From Paenibacillus artemisiicola (lineage in GTDB: Bacteria > Bacillota > Bacilli > Paenibacillales > Paenibacillaceae): a DNA stretch of 64,000 nt. Positions 17,844-26,183 of the stretch are shown piece by piece; the first letter of the stretch is position 1, and every line of letters begins with the position of its first letter. The position numbers and the translations under genes are program-made. The DNA lies in contig NZ_JAGGDJ010000027.1 of assembly GCF_017652985.1 (NCBI RefSeq), positions 1-64,000 of the forward strand, written 5' to 3'. The notes below the pieces were generated by a model. The model did not search any database and had not been told where the DNA came from. It saw only the letters and a program-made list of their open reading frames with translations.

Positions 17844-18566
17844 ATGAATCCGACTGAGACTTGGTTTGCGGAGCTGCTGAAGGAGCGGGGAGTGGCGCTA
17901 ACGCCGCTCCAGCTGCAGCAGTTTCAAAGGTACTTCGAACTGCTCGTCGAGTGGAACGAAAAAATGAATTTGACGGGCATCACGGATAGGGAAGCGGTAT
18001 ACGAAAAGCATTTCTATGACTCCGTAACCCTTTCTTTCTTTATGCGGATGGATGAGTTCGCTTCGATCGCGGATATTGGATCCGGGGCGGGCTTTCCCAG
18101 CCTGCCGCTTAAAATCTGCTTCCCGCATCTGAAGGTGACGATCGTCGATTCACTGAATAAACGGATTCAGTTTCTTCGTCATGTCGTCGAGACGCTTAAA
18201 CTGGAGAACGTGAGCTGCGTTCATGGAAGAGCGGAGGATATCGGGCGGATGCCGGAGCTTCGCGATGCCTTTGACCTGGTAACGGCGCGTGCGGTTGCGC
18301 GGTTAAGCGGACTCAATGAATTGTGCCTGCCCTTCGCCAAGAAGGGCGGAACGTTTGCGGCGATGAAAGGCTCGGATCCCGCGGAAGAGACGCAAGAAGC
18401 CAAACGAAGCTTGCGCGAATTAAAGAGCGAGTATAGGGAAACCCATCATCTTAAGCTTCCGTTCGAGCAGTCCGATCGTCACATCATCATCATCCGCAAG
18501 CTTGCGGAAACGCCATCCAAATACCCTCGAAAAGTGGGCTTACCGTTGAAGCAGCCGATCCTCTAA
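17844..18566 (+). CDS. rsmG: 16S rRNA (guanine-527-N7)-methyltransferase RsmG
   Basis: A 240-residue SAM-dependent enzyme that methylates G527 of 16S rRNA, near the streptomycin site. The SAM-binding loop ADIGSGAGFPSLPLKI is clear, and the length is typical. It sits directly after mnmG. A parS site lies 14 bases after its stop codon. Confidence 0.96.
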   Translation: MNPTETWFAELLKERGVALTPLQLQQFQRYFELLVEWNEKMNLTGITDREAVYEKHFYDSVTLSFFMRMDEFASIADIGSGAGFPSLPLKICFPHLKVTIVDSLNKRIQFLRHVVETLKLENVSCVHGRAEDIGRMPELRDAFDLVTARAVARLSGLNELCLPFAKKGGTFAAMKGSDPAEETQEAKRSLRELKSEYRETHHLKLPFEQSDRHIIIIRKLAETPSKYPRKVGLPLKQPIL

Positions 18567-18579
18567 CTGAAACGGAAAA

Positions 18580-18595
18580 TGTTTCACGTGGAACA
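18580..18595. promoter_or_regulatory. parS centromere site 1
   Basis: TGTTTCACGTGGAACA is a perfect match to the Firmicute parS consensus (its complement is TGTTCCACGTGAAACA). It lies between rsmG and noc and should be bound by the Spo0J/ParB encoded 1.9 kb away. Confidence 0.97.
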
Positions 18596-18716
18596 AATTT
18601 GTCACCGGATATTTGTTCAGTTTATCGCGCTGTCAAGCAGGAAATCATCTTTCAGCCGACGAATGATATAGAAACGACAAACTCGGCATTTTGAAATCGG
18701 GTGGTATGTTGACGCT

Positions 18717-19544
18717 ATGAAAGAACAATTCTCACGTTTATTCGGTTTGGGCGATCAGAAGACTACAAACCAAGATGAAGTGAAGCAGATTCCGGTCGCT
18801 GAAGTAGATACGAGTCCGTATCAGCCGCGAACCGTATTCGACGATGACCGGATTGACGAGCTCAGCCAAACGATTCGGACGCATGGCATTATCCAGCCGA
18901 TCGTCGTGCGGGTACGCAACGGCAGATACGAAATCATCGCGGGCGAACGCCGTTTCCGCGCCGTAAAGAAGCTAGGGCTTGAAACGATACCGGCCATTAT
19001 TCGAGAATTCAACGATTCCCAAGCGGCCTCCATCGCGTTGATCGAGAACCTTCAGCGGGAAGGTCTTACTTCCATTGAAGAAGCCGTGGCTTATCAGAAG
19101 CTGATCGAACTACATAACTTGACGCAGGAGAGTCTTGCTCAGCGGCTTGGTAAAAGCCAATCGACCATCGCGAATAAGATCCGGCTGCTCAGTCTCGGCG
19201 ACACTGTCAAAGGCGCCTTGATGGAACGGAAGATAACGGAACGACATGCCAGGGCGCTGCTATCGCTCGACTCGGAAGAGTTGCAACTGAAAGTGCTAGA
19301 CGATATTATTACTAAAGAGCTTAACGTGAAACAGACGGAGGCCAGGGTCGCCTTTTATAAGGAAGCGGTTCAGACGGCTGCCAAAAAAGCAAAACGAATT
19401 TCATTCACGAAGGATGTTCGGCTTGCCTTAAATACCATTCGCCAATCGATCGACATGGTTTCGGGGTCCGGCTTGCAGATCAAAACCAACGAGCAGGACT
19501 ACGAGGACCATTACGAAATCGTCATTAAAATTCCAAAACGTTAA
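18717..19544 (+). CDS. noc: Nucleoid occlusion protein Noc (ParB family)
   Basis: A 275-residue ParB-family DNA-binding protein. The CTPase/arginine-patch motif GERRFRAVKKLG is in the N-terminal domain, a central HTH (LAQRLGKSQSTIANKIRLL) follows, and the C-terminus is for dimerisation. The N-terminal basic-amphipathic stretch (MKEQFSRLFGLG) fits Noc, which uses such a helix to bind membrane. Noc blocks septation over the nucleoid and binds its own sites rather than parS. Position before soj-spo0J matches B. subtilis. Confidence 0.93.
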   Translation: MKEQFSRLFGLGDQKTTNQDEVKQIPVAEVDTSPYQPRTVFDDDRIDELSQTIRTHGIIQPIVVRVRNGRYEIIAGERRFRAVKKLGLETIPAIIREFNDSQAASIALIENLQREGLTSIEEAVAYQKLIELHNLTQESLAQRLGKSQSTIANKIRLLSLGDTVKGALMERKITERHARALLSLDSEELQLKVLDDIITKELNVKQTEARVAFYKEAVQTAAKKAKRISFTKDVRLALNTIRQSIDMVSGSGLQIKTNEQDYEDHYEIVIKIPKR

Positions 19545-19554
19545 TATGCTTCGC

Positions 19555-19597
19555 CGACGGCCGTCCGGAATACAGGGACGGCATCGTCATTTTTATC
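19555..19597 (+). terminator. probable noc terminator
   Basis: A stem GCCGTCC/GGACGGC (19560-19566 and 19576-19582), extended by an outer GACG/CGTC pairing, is followed by ATTTTTATC. It is reasonable but not perfect. Confidence 0.6.
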
Positions 19598-19612
19598 TAT
19601 TGGAATTACAAC

Positions 19613-19640
19613 CTGACTTTCTAGCGGAGATTGGTAGAAT
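19613..19640 (+). promoter_or_regulatory. probable soj-spo0J promoter
   Basis: CTGACT (19613-19618) and TAGAAT (19635-19640) are 16 bases apart, about 55 bases upstream of the soj start, after the noc terminator. The assignment rests on match and position only. Confidence 0.5.
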
Positions 19641-19692
19641 AGAGACACGTTTCATTCAGCTTCAATAAGTTTTCAGCATAGAGGTGAACGGT

Positions 19693-20466
19693 TTGTCTAA
19701 AACGATCGCAATAACGAACCAGAAGGGCGGTGTCGGAAAAACGACGACGTCCGTCAACCTGGGCGCATGTCTGGCTTCGCTGGGCAAGAAGGTACTGCTG
19801 GTCGATATCGATCCGCAAGGGAATACGACGAGCGGGATCGGAATCAACAAAGCAGACGTCGCGCATTGCATATACGATGTGCTTATTAACGATGTGCATC
19901 CGAACGATGCTACCTGTTCGACCAATATCGACGGTTTGAACATCATTCCCGCGACCATTCAATTGGCAGGAGCGGAGATTGAGCTCGTGCCGACGATTTC
20001 CCGCGAGCAGCGGCTTAAGAAGTCGCTTGCCATGGTGAAGAATCAGTATGATTATATTTTGATCGATTGCCCGCCTTCGCTTGGCATTCTGACCATCAAT
20101 TCGTTGACGGCTTCGGATTCCGTCATCATTCCGATTCAATGCGAATATTACGCGCTGGAAGGCTTGAGCCAGCTCTTAAATACAGTTCGTCTCGTGCAGA
20201 AGCATCTGAATACGTCCCTTCAGATTGAAGGCGTATTGCTGACGATGTTCGATGCGCGGACAAATCTTGGCATTCAAGTCATTGAAGAAGTGAAAAAGTA
20301 TTTTCAGCAAAAGGTGTATCAAACCATCATCCCGCGTAATGTACGCTTAAGCGAAGCGCCTTCGCACGGGCAGTCCATTATTACGTACGATCCTCGATCC
20401 AAAGGGGCGGAGGTTTATCTTGAACTCGCGAAGGAAGTGATCATGTATGAGCAAGCGGCTAGGTAG
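19693..20466 (+). CDS. soj: Chromosome-partitioning ATPase Soj (ParA)
   Basis: A 257-residue Walker-type ATPase with the deviant Walker A KGGVGKTTTSVNLG and DPQGNTTSGIG. Soj regulates DnaA and, with Spo0J, helps origin segregation. I chose TTG 19693: AGAGGTG lies six to seven bases upstream and the product begins SKTIAITNQKGG, as in homologues. GTG 19684 would overlap the ribosome-binding site. The end overlaps spo0J by 20 bases. Confidence 0.96.
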   Translation: MSKTIAITNQKGGVGKTTTSVNLGACLASLGKKVLLVDIDPQGNTTSGIGINKADVAHCIYDVLINDVHPNDATCSTNIDGLNIIPATIQLAGAEIELVPTISREQRLKKSLAMVKNQYDYILIDCPPSLGILTINSLTASDSVIIPIQCEYYALEGLSQLLNTVRLVQKHLNTSLQIEGVLLTMFDARTNLGIQVIEEVKKYFQQKVYQTIIPRNVRLSEAPSHGQSIITYDPRSKGAEVYLELAKEVIMYEQAAR

Positions 20467-21301
20467 AGGGCTGGATGCGCTTATTCCATCGCTTTCCGTC
20501 AGCGAAGAAGATAAGGTCATCGAAGTTTCGCTTGCGCAACTGAGACCGAATCCGTATCAGCCCCGCAAGACGTTTGACGACGAAGCGATCAAGGAATTAG
20601 CCGAGTCCATCAAACAGCATGGCGTCATTCAGCCGATCATCGTTCGCACGGTGTTGAAGGGGTATGAGATCATTGCGGGCGAGCGTCGTTTCCGTGCTTC
20701 GCAGCTGTGCGGCAACACGACGATTCCGGCCGTTGTCCGGAATTTCTCTGATCTGCAAGTCATGGAGATTGCGCTCATCGAGAATCTGCAGCGCGAGGAT
20801 TTGAACGCGATCGAGCTTTCGCAGGCGTATCAGGCGCTGATGGATAAATTTAATCTGACGCAGGAAGAATTATCGATGAAGGTTGGCAAGTCCAGATCGC
20901 ATATCGCCAACTTTTTGAGACTGCTGACGCTGCCTGAACAGATCAAGGAAAATGTTTCACGTGGAACATTGTCCATGGGTCATGCGAGAGCAATCGTGGG
21001 CGTGAAGGAAGATGTTCGGAAGAAGGAATTGGCCGAGCTGACGATCGCCAACGAATGGAGCGTTCGGCAGCTGGAGGAAGCGATCAAAAATTTGGATCAG
21101 CCCGTTCCGCCGAAAGAGAAGGAACCGGTCTCTAATAAGAAGCGAGATCCGTACATTAACGAGGTGGAAGAGTCACTTCGGGAACGGTTCAAGACGACGG
21201 TCCGAATCAAGCAGGCAAAGGACAAGGGCCGAATCGAACTGATGTACTATAACAAACAGGATCTGGAACGGTTGCTCGAACTGCTTCAACAGCTGTCATA
21301 A
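20447..21301 (+). CDS. spo0J: Chromosome-partitioning protein Spo0J (ParB)
   Basis: A 284-residue ParB CTPase clamp that loads at parS, spreads, and recruits SMC condensin to the origin. The arginine patch GERRFRASQLCG and the HTH (LSMKVGKSRSHIANFLRLL) are present, followed by a Lys/Glu-rich linker and a dimerisation domain. Like B. subtilis spo0J, the gene itself contains a parS site (20953-20968). Confidence 0.97.
   Translation: MSKRLGRGLDALIPSLSVSEEDKVIEVSLAQLRPNPYQPRKTFDDEAIKELAESIKQHGVIQPIIVRTVLKGYEIIAGERRFRASQLCGNTTIPAVVRNFSDLQVMEIALIENLQREDLNAIELSQAYQALMDKFNLTQEELSMKVGKSRSHIANFLRLLTLPEQIKENVSRGTLSMGHARAIVGVKEDVRKKELAELTIANEWSVRQLEEAIKNLDQPVPPKEKEPVSNKKRDPYINEVEESLRERFKTTVRIKQAKDKGRIELMYYNKQDLERLLELLQQLS
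20953..20968. promoter_or_regulatory. parS centromere site 2, inside spo0J
   Basis: A second perfect TGTTTCACGTGGAACA, identical to site 1 and embedded in the spo0J coding sequence. This position is conserved in B. subtilis. Confidence 0.97.
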
Positions 21302-21320
21302 ATTCAATAAATACCCATAG

Positions 21321-21374
21321 ATAGCATACTTGATTGGCGTGTTTTGATACAGGGCCGCCAATCCGGTATGCTAT
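21321..21374. repeat. Long inverted repeat overlapping a promoter
   Basis: The arms are ATAGCATAC-tt-GATTGGCG (21321-21339) and CGCCAATC-cg-GTATGCTAT (21356-21374), with a 16-base loop. There is no T-run, so it is a poor terminator. A sigma-A-like promoter (TTGATA 21344-21349, 17 bases, TATGCT 21367-21372) lies in the loop and right arm, so it may be an operator for the next gene or a weak spo0J terminator. Confidence 0.6.
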
Positions 21375-21404
21375 TGTTAGCATTGAGCGAAGGGAGGCGG
21401 GATC

Positions 21405-22580
21405 GTGGAGGAACAGAAGAAGGACAAGCCGTACGTGTATTTGGACCATGCCGCCACTTCATGGCCGAAGCCTCCTGCTGTGATCGAAGCCGTGAAGGAG
21501 GCTATGGAACGGGATAGCGCCAACCCGGGCCGTGGAAGTCATGCCATGGCGGTCCGCGCAAGCCGGGTCCTGTTCGATGCCCGCAAAGCGCTTGCCAAAC
21601 TATTCGCGGTGAAGAATCCGAACGATATCGCGTTCGCACTGAACACGACGATGGCGCTCAACACGGCAATCAAGGGGTTCTTGAAACCGGGCGATCACGT
21701 CATCGCCACCGCCGTAGAACATAACTCCGTCCGGAGGCCGCTCGAATATTTGAAGAAGCTGGGCATTATCGAAGTGACCTACGTGGAGCCGAACGCTGAA
21801 GGACTGTTGGATGCCAAAGAGGTGGAGAACGCTTTTCGGGCGAATACGCGGCTTGCCGTCGTGAACCACAGCTCCAATCTGCTCGGTTCGATCATGCCGG
21901 TGGGCGACATTGGGACGATCACCCGAAGGCGAGGCGCGAAGCTGCTCGTCGATGCGGCGCAGACCGCTGGTCTGCTGGAGATCGACGTCGAAGCGATGGG
22001 GATCGATATGCTGGCGTTTCCAGGGCATAAAGGACTGTTGGGGCCGCAAGGGACCGGCGGGCTGTACATTCATCCGGAACTCGACTTGGAGCCCCTGATG
22101 CATGGGGGGACGGGCAGTCAGTCGGAGTCGATCGAACAACCGGCGGTGCGTCCGGACCGCTACGAAGCCGGCACCCAGAACACGGCCGGCATCGCCGGGC
22201 TGCAGGCAGGGGTACGCCATGTACTGCATGAGACCGTCCAAAACATCCATACTAAAGAAATGACGCTTGCGCAACAAATGATGGAGGGACTGCTTGCCGT
22301 CGGCGGCGTACGCGTGCTCGGACCGGGGCTAGGTAAGCCGAGAACGGGAATCGTGTCATTCGTTCTGGAGGGAGCGGATCCGTCGGAGATCGGGTTTATA
22401 TTGGATCAGCATTACAATATCGCCGTGCGGACGGGCTTTCATTGTACGCCGTTGGCGCATGGGACGGCAGGAACGTTGGATACGGGAGCGATACGCGCGA
22501 GCGTAGGGTGCTTTACGACGTCGGAAGAAGTGGGAGCCTTCGTTGAGGCCGTGAACGAAATAGGCCGACATTACAGCTAA
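21405..22580 (+). CDS. Class V aminotransferase, cysteine desulfurase-like
   Basis: A 391-residue PLP-dependent enzyme of the NifS/SufS/CsdA fold. It begins with YLDHAATSWPKPPAV, and the PLP lysine is in FPGHKGLLGPQGTGG near residue 208. A catalytic-type cysteine region RTGFHCTPLAHG is near the C-terminus, so sulfur mobilisation from cysteine is plausible. Related genes are often annotated only as aminotransferase class V; there is no IscU/SufU partner here. GTG 21405 has GGGAGG seven bases upstream. Confidence 0.88.
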   Translation: MEEQKKDKPYVYLDHAATSWPKPPAVIEAVKEAMERDSANPGRGSHAMAVRASRVLFDARKALAKLFAVKNPNDIAFALNTTMALNTAIKGFLKPGDHVIATAVEHNSVRRPLEYLKKLGIIEVTYVEPNAEGLLDAKEVENAFRANTRLAVVNHSSNLLGSIMPVGDIGTITRRRGAKLLVDAAQTAGLLEIDVEAMGIDMLAFPGHKGLLGPQGTGGLYIHPELDLEPLMHGGTGSQSESIEQPAVRPDRYEAGTQNTAGIAGLQAGVRHVLHETVQNIHTKEMTLAQQMMEGLLAVGGVRVLGPGLGKPRTGIVSFVLEGADPSEIGFILDQHYNIAVRTGFHCTPLAHGTAGTLDTGAIRASVGCFTTSEEVGAFVEAVNEIGRHYS

Positions 22581-22609
22581 AGAGCACCGAATGGGGAGAG
22601 AAACGAAAC

Positions 22610-23116
22610 ATGGATCAATGGATTGAACGGCCGTTCGACTGGGCGATGGCCGGAATGCTTGCCGGACTGATCGTAATCGTATTGCTGCTGCTTATCCGAA
22701 ATTTCGTGCTGGGCAGTAAGTTGAAGAAGCTGAGGAAGAGCTACACGCAATTCATGAACGGGTCGAGCGTCGAGAATTTGGAATCCGTCATCATTGATTT
22801 AAAACAGCAGTTGGACGATCAGGAAGAGCAGCAGCGAAGCTTGAAGCAGTCGGTCGATGGCCTAATGGAAGCCGTGCGAAAAAAACGGGGCAATATCGGC
22901 ATTCATCGCTACAATGCCTTTGCGGAACGCGGCAGCGACTTCAGCTTCTCCGTCGCGTTCGTTAATGACGACAAGGACGGCATGGTCCTAAGCGGACTCC
23001 ATGGCCGAGAAAATACGTTCGTGTACGCGAAGCCGGTCAAAGAGGGACAGTCCGCCTATGCGCTGACCCCCGAAGAGCTCGAAGCGATCAATCTGGCGTT
23101 GCGGCAGGATAAGTAG
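22610..23116 (+). CDS. DUF4446 family membrane-anchored protein
   Basis: A 168-residue protein with one N-terminal transmembrane segment (MLAGLIVIVLLLLIRN), a short coiled coil (residues 50-90) and a C-terminal domain with YNAFAERGSDFSFSVAFVND. These fit the DUF4446 family, conserved near spo0J in Firmicutes and of unknown function. Its 3' end overlaps the convergent yyaC by 29 bases. Confidence 0.8.
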   Translation: MDQWIERPFDWAMAGMLAGLIVIVLLLLIRNFVLGSKLKKLRKSYTQFMNGSSVENLESVIIDLKQQLDDQEEQQRSLKQSVDGLMEAVRKKRGNIGIHRYNAFAERGSDFSFSVAFVNDDKDGMVLSGLHGRENTFVYAKPVKEGQSAYALTPEELEAINLALRQDK

Positions 23117-23681
23117 CGGTACGGGTGCACTTCATGATGGACGAGAATAAGCTGTGAGCGATGATGTCGGCCATGCGCATGACGAGGTGCAGGCGAGTAT
23201 TCTGCAGGACGAAATATTCCATGAAACCGCCAACGTTGACGATGCCGGTGATATGAATGTCGCCGACAGGGGGGAGGTCTTTGTTGACGCCCGCGCCGGG
23301 ACGAACCGGACCCGTGCCGACTTGGATGCAGCCGACGCTCGCGGCTTGGCCGAGACAAGCGTCGATGCCGACGATGAACGGCTTGCGCACGCGCTTGTTG
23401 ATCTCGATCAGCGTGTCATCCAGATTCATGGCGTGAACCGGTTCTTCCAAAGTGCCGTACAGGTCGAAGAACGGACTTCTGTACTTGCCTAGGGAGGTGC
23501 CGACGAGCGGGCCGAGCGAATCGCCCGTGGAACGGTCGGTGCCCACGCACACGACGACGATGCGGCGATCGGGGGACACGGTGTCCAAGAGATACGTCAT
23601 GCGATTGATGAGAAGACCGGTAATGTTGGGCTCCGTGTAGGGCACCTTCAGCGGCGTTTCTTTCATTCCTGGCAGTTTCAT
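23088..23681 (-). CDS. yyaC: Spore protease YyaC family protein
   Basis: A 197-residue protein matching the YyaC family, whose fold is like the Gpr spore protease or hydrogenase-maturation proteases. Conserved stretches are VVCVGTDRSTGDSLGPLVG, DACLGQAASVG and NVGGFMEYFVLQNTRL. YyaC is sporulation-associated; its exact substrate is not established. GGAGGGG precedes the ATG. It is transcribed against its neighbours and its 3' end overlaps the DUF4446 gene. Confidence 0.88.
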   Translation of the reverse strand: MKLPGMKETPLKVPYTEPNITGLLINRMTYLLDTVSPDRRIVVVCVGTDRSTGDSLGPLVGTSLGKYRSPFFDLYGTLEEPVHAMNLDDTLIEINKRVRKPFIVGIDACLGQAASVGCIQVGTGPVRPGAGVNKDLPPVGDIHITGIVNVGGFMEYFVLQNTRLHLVMRMADIIAHSLFSSIMKCTRTATYPAATPD

Positions 23682-23856
23682 AGATTCCCCTCCCGCAAAA
23701 CTCTATGAATAATCGGCGAAATGCAGCGGCGTTCGTTATCGATTTGATAGAACTGCCGGGCTCACGCTTGGTTACTAGTATATGGATGGGACAACCATTT
23801 TATACTTGCCCGCGGGCAGAAAAGTTCAATAACGATCCGGTAAGGAGGCGAGCGGG

Positions 23857-24096
23857 GTGCTGATCGCGTTCGACTCGACCCAGCAGGCATTGCGGGCCGA
23901 GATGCTATTAGAATATGCCGATATTGAAATAGACATCTGCCCCACGCCGAAGCAGATTACGGCCGGCTGCGCGCTATCGATTCAATTTCCGGAAGCGGAT
24001 TTACTAGTGGTCCAGGACGTCATCGAGCAGGAAAAGGTGGAGATCCGGGGCATCTACAAGCTGGTGGAGGATCGATACGAAGCCGTCGCCAGGTAA
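23857..24096 (+). CDS. DUF3343 domain protein
   Basis: A 79-residue protein of the DUF3343 family, a small single-domain fold resembling Se/S-carrier-like proteins (FDSTQQALRAEMLL, then CPTPKQITAGCALSI). The Cys-Pro-Thr-Pro motif and a second Cys are present. Translation starts at GTG 23857, with AAGGAGG upstream. Function is unknown. It may form an operon with the DUF951 gene downstream. Confidence 0.8.
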   Translation: MLIAFDSTQQALRAEMLLEYADIEIDICPTPKQITAGCALSIQFPEADLLVVQDVIEQEKVEIRGIYKLVEDRYEAVAR

Positions 24097-24139
24097 GGAC
24101 GGCCTCGCCACGCGGGGAATTGATACAGAGGAGGAGCGG

Positions 24140-24382
24140 ATGGAGATGGAGAGGAAGCAGTTTGAGCTTGGCGATATCGTGCAGATGAAGAAACAGCACC
24201 CGTGCGGCACGAATGAAATGGAAATCATCCGCATGGGAATGGACATCCGCATCAAATGCACGGGCTGCAAGCACAGCGTACTGATTCCGCGCGCGAAGTT
24301 CGAAAAGAACCTTAAAAAGGTGCTTCGTTCCGCGGCGGAACGGCAGCAAGACGAGGGACAAAATAATTTGTCGGCCGAGTAA
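24140..24382 (+). CDS. DUF951 family protein
   Basis: An 80-residue protein of the DUF951 family. It has FELGDIVQMKKQHPCGTNEMEI, then IKCTGCKHSVLIPRAKFEK, with a Cys-X2-Cys pair that suggests metal or nucleic-acid binding. Function is unknown. This family is commonly found between the parB and rpsF regions of Firmicutes. Two in-frame ATGs (24140 and 24146) are possible; the first follows GGAGGAGCGG. Confidence 0.82.
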   Translation: MEMERKQFELGDIVQMKKQHPCGTNEMEIIRMGMDIRIKCTGCKHSVLIPRAKFEKNLKKVLRSAAERQQDEGQNNLSAE

Positions 24383-24445
24383 AAAAAGGCTTGCAATCGG
24401 ACAAGCCGCGTGTTAAGATAATCCTTGCTGACTGACAAGACACAT

Positions 24446-24536
24446 GGAGAGGTACCCAAGAGGCCCAAGGGGGCTGACTCGAAATCAGCTAGGCGTGTCA
24501 CAGCGTGCGTGGGTTCGAATCCCACCCTCTCCGCCA
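24446..24536 (+). tRNA. tRNA-Ser(CGA)
   Basis: A 91-base type II tRNA. The acceptor stem GGAGAGG pairs with CCTCTCC, the anticodon loop CTCGAAA sits between GCTGA and TCAGC and gives anticodon CGA (serine UCG), a long variable arm follows, and the T arm is GTGGGTTCGAATCCCAC. CCA is encoded. All the expected elements of a serine tRNA are visible. Confidence 0.96.
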
Positions 24537-24554
24537 TTAGCCCTTACAAAGACG

Positions 24555-24582
24555 AAGCGATCCGATCCGGATCGCTTTTTTT
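24555..24582 (+). terminator. tRNA-Ser terminator
   Basis: A 10-bp perfect stem AAGCGATCCG/CGGATCGCTT with loop ATC, then a T-run, 18 bases after the tRNA. Confidence 0.9.
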
Positions 24583-25434
24583 GATGTTCCGGCGAAGGTG
24601 GCCCGTTTTCTCGTCCTGAGTTCCAGTAAGAGAGCTCGATGAGCATGTGGGGATGGCTGCGACTTTGGACTTTGGAAACAATGAAGGGCCAGCGTCGTCA
24701 CGTATACCGTATGCCGTTTGATAAGGAATGGTCGTTCGCGTTCTGCCTGAAGAAAGGATGAGCAGACGGTGAAAGTAGAGGCGTTCTAAGGCGTATGAAA
24801 GGCGTCGGCCGATCGTTGGAATAGAGAAGAGCCTGGAACAGATTCGGGAGCGCTAGGGGCCACTACGGGCCTCAGGAGGGGGCTCGTTAGATGGTGGTGG
24901 GAAGGAAAGTGCACCAACGAGGGAGAGGCACAGGAACGCCACGTAGAGGATGATGAGGGAACGCTTGAACGGTGAAGGCTAAGGTAAGGGTAAGAGTAGA
25001 CACGAATACGATTCGAGCAGACGAACTGTCGATGAAGCCAATGACCAGTATAGCCAGACATAATCGGCGGTTGTTTGGGGTTCCATCGGTGAAGCCGCCG
25101 TTACGAAGCGCAGCGAACCGCGCCACTTGCGAGTTCCTCCGGAGAACAGGAAAAAAGGGCTCTTGCGAGCCCTTTTCCCGACGGTGCGTTCGTTTTGTAG
25201 AAATAACAGTCATCACAAAGCTTTCGTCGAAACCTCGGTTCACCGGTATACGGTGCTGTGTGTTACAGACAAGTGTCTTTGGCACGACCCTCCGCTTCTA
25301 TGCTGAGTGGACAGAATCTCCTTGAGGCACAAGCACATTGACGTTCAATGGAACCACACCTCTCACTTGTTCACCGTCATGAATTATAATGCTCCGGAAC
25401 CGAGGGCTTTATGCACCCCGATTTTCGAATTTCT
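24583..25434. other. Gene-poor, purine-skewed region
   Basis: About 850 bases in which I find no credible gene. From roughly 24,740 to 25,020 the plus strand is strongly purine-rich (many GAGG, AAGG and GTAAG runs). Open frames exist on both strands (for example 24972-25325 on plus and 24887-25285 on minus) but lack ribosome-binding sites and recognisable domains. It may be a decayed gene or an intergenic repeat. The only clear structure is a hairpin at 25153-25176. Confidence 0.6.
25153..25176 (-). terminator. Terminator-like hairpin, stronger on the minus strand
   Basis: A perfect 10-bp stem AAAAGGGCTC/GAGCCCTTTT with a four-base loop. On the minus strand it ends GAGCCCTTTTTTCC. It could end the yjzC-like transcript, though it lies about 260 bases beyond that stop codon. 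Confidence 0.6.
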
Positions 25435-25620
25435 TTAACGATGATTCATTCGCTTCCACTTGCGGTCTTTATTGGACGTCATCGGAAACCGATCGCCCTT
25501 CTTCAGATGCACCTTCTGCGGGTCGTTCACGCCCATATGGAACGAAGCCTCGCCGATCTCGATGTACGTGCCGTCGTTCGGCGCGTGATCGCCCGGCCGG
25601 AATTCCGTCCATTCGCCCAT
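25435..25620 (-). CDS. YjzC family small protein
   Basis: A 61-residue protein beginning MGEWTEFRPGDHAPNDGTY, with DPQKVHLKKGDRFP and a terminal WKRMNHR. This matches the small YjzC family of Bacilli in length and layout. Function is unknown. A clear GGAGGTG lies seven bases upstream of the ATG. It is encoded against the adjacent rpsF operon. Confidence 0.8.
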   Translation of the reverse strand: MGEWTEFRPGDHAPNDGTYIEIGEASFHMGVNDPQKVHLKKGDRFPMTSNKDRKWKRMNHR

Positions 25621-25742
25621 TGTCCTGCACCTCCAGCTGATGGCTTCTATAAAGGGGGAAGAAAACCCCGAACCTTAGCTTGCTTCGATCGGATGCGGGA
25701 CATGAACGGAAGAATGCGGGAGGACATGCAATCATTCCGCAC

Positions 25743-25772
25743 TTGTCAAGCGGGTACCAAATTTGATATAGT
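25743..25772 (+). promoter_or_regulatory. probable rpsF operon promoter
   Basis: TTGTCA (25743-25748), 18 bases, then TATAGT (25767-25772), about 84 bases before rpsF. A leader of this size could hold the S6:S18 autoregulatory RNA known from this operon, but I could not confirm that fold by eye. Confidence 0.55.
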
Positions 25773-25855
25773 ATTCAGGTATGCGAGAAAGAATAATTCT
25801 AGCTCGCTCCTTGCTCCCTTACGGGGGCCGCATAGTCCAAGAGGAGGTGAATCAA

Positions 25856-26140
25856 ATGCGCAACTACGAAGTGATGTACATCATTCGTCCGGATGTGGAA
25901 CAGGAAGCGGTTCAAGCGCTGACGGAAAAGTTCCAAGCAATCATCACGAACGGCGGGGAGATCACGAAGCATGACGTGATCGGCAAGCGCCGTCTTGCGT
26001 ACGAGATCAATAAAATTCGTGACGGCATTTACGTGCTGGTTAATTTCACCGCAACGGCTGAAGTTGTGAATGAGCTTGACCGCGTCATGAAAATCACGGA
26101 TGAAGTTATCCGTGTCCTGATCACGAAAGATGTAGCTTAG
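25856..26140 (+). CDS. rpsF: 30S ribosomal protein S6
   Basis: The 94-residue S6 protein of the 30S platform, which binds S18. It begins MRNYEVMYIIRPDV and contains GGEITKHDVIGKRRLAYEI, both family hallmarks. AGGAGGTGA precedes the ATG; the upstream extension of the frame is not coding. It is first in rpsF-ssb-rpsR. Confidence 0.98.
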   Translation: MRNYEVMYIIRPDVEQEAVQALTEKFQAIITNGGEITKHDVIGKRRLAYEINKIRDGIYVLVNFTATAEVVNELDRVMKITDEVIRVLITKDVA

Positions 26141-26183
26141 TCTCATCGAACGCAAGCGATGTTTTGATTGGAGGCGATAAACG

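Noticed and set aside
24972..25325. A 117-codon plus-strand frame as a possible gene
   Set aside because: No ribosome-binding site, a perfect terminator-like hairpin inside it, and a competing frame of similar quality on the other strand.
25780..25855. Possible S6:S18 autoregulatory RNA in the rpsF leader
   Set aside because: The region is in the right place, but I could not build the known bulged stem with its conserved loop by eye, so it is not claimed.
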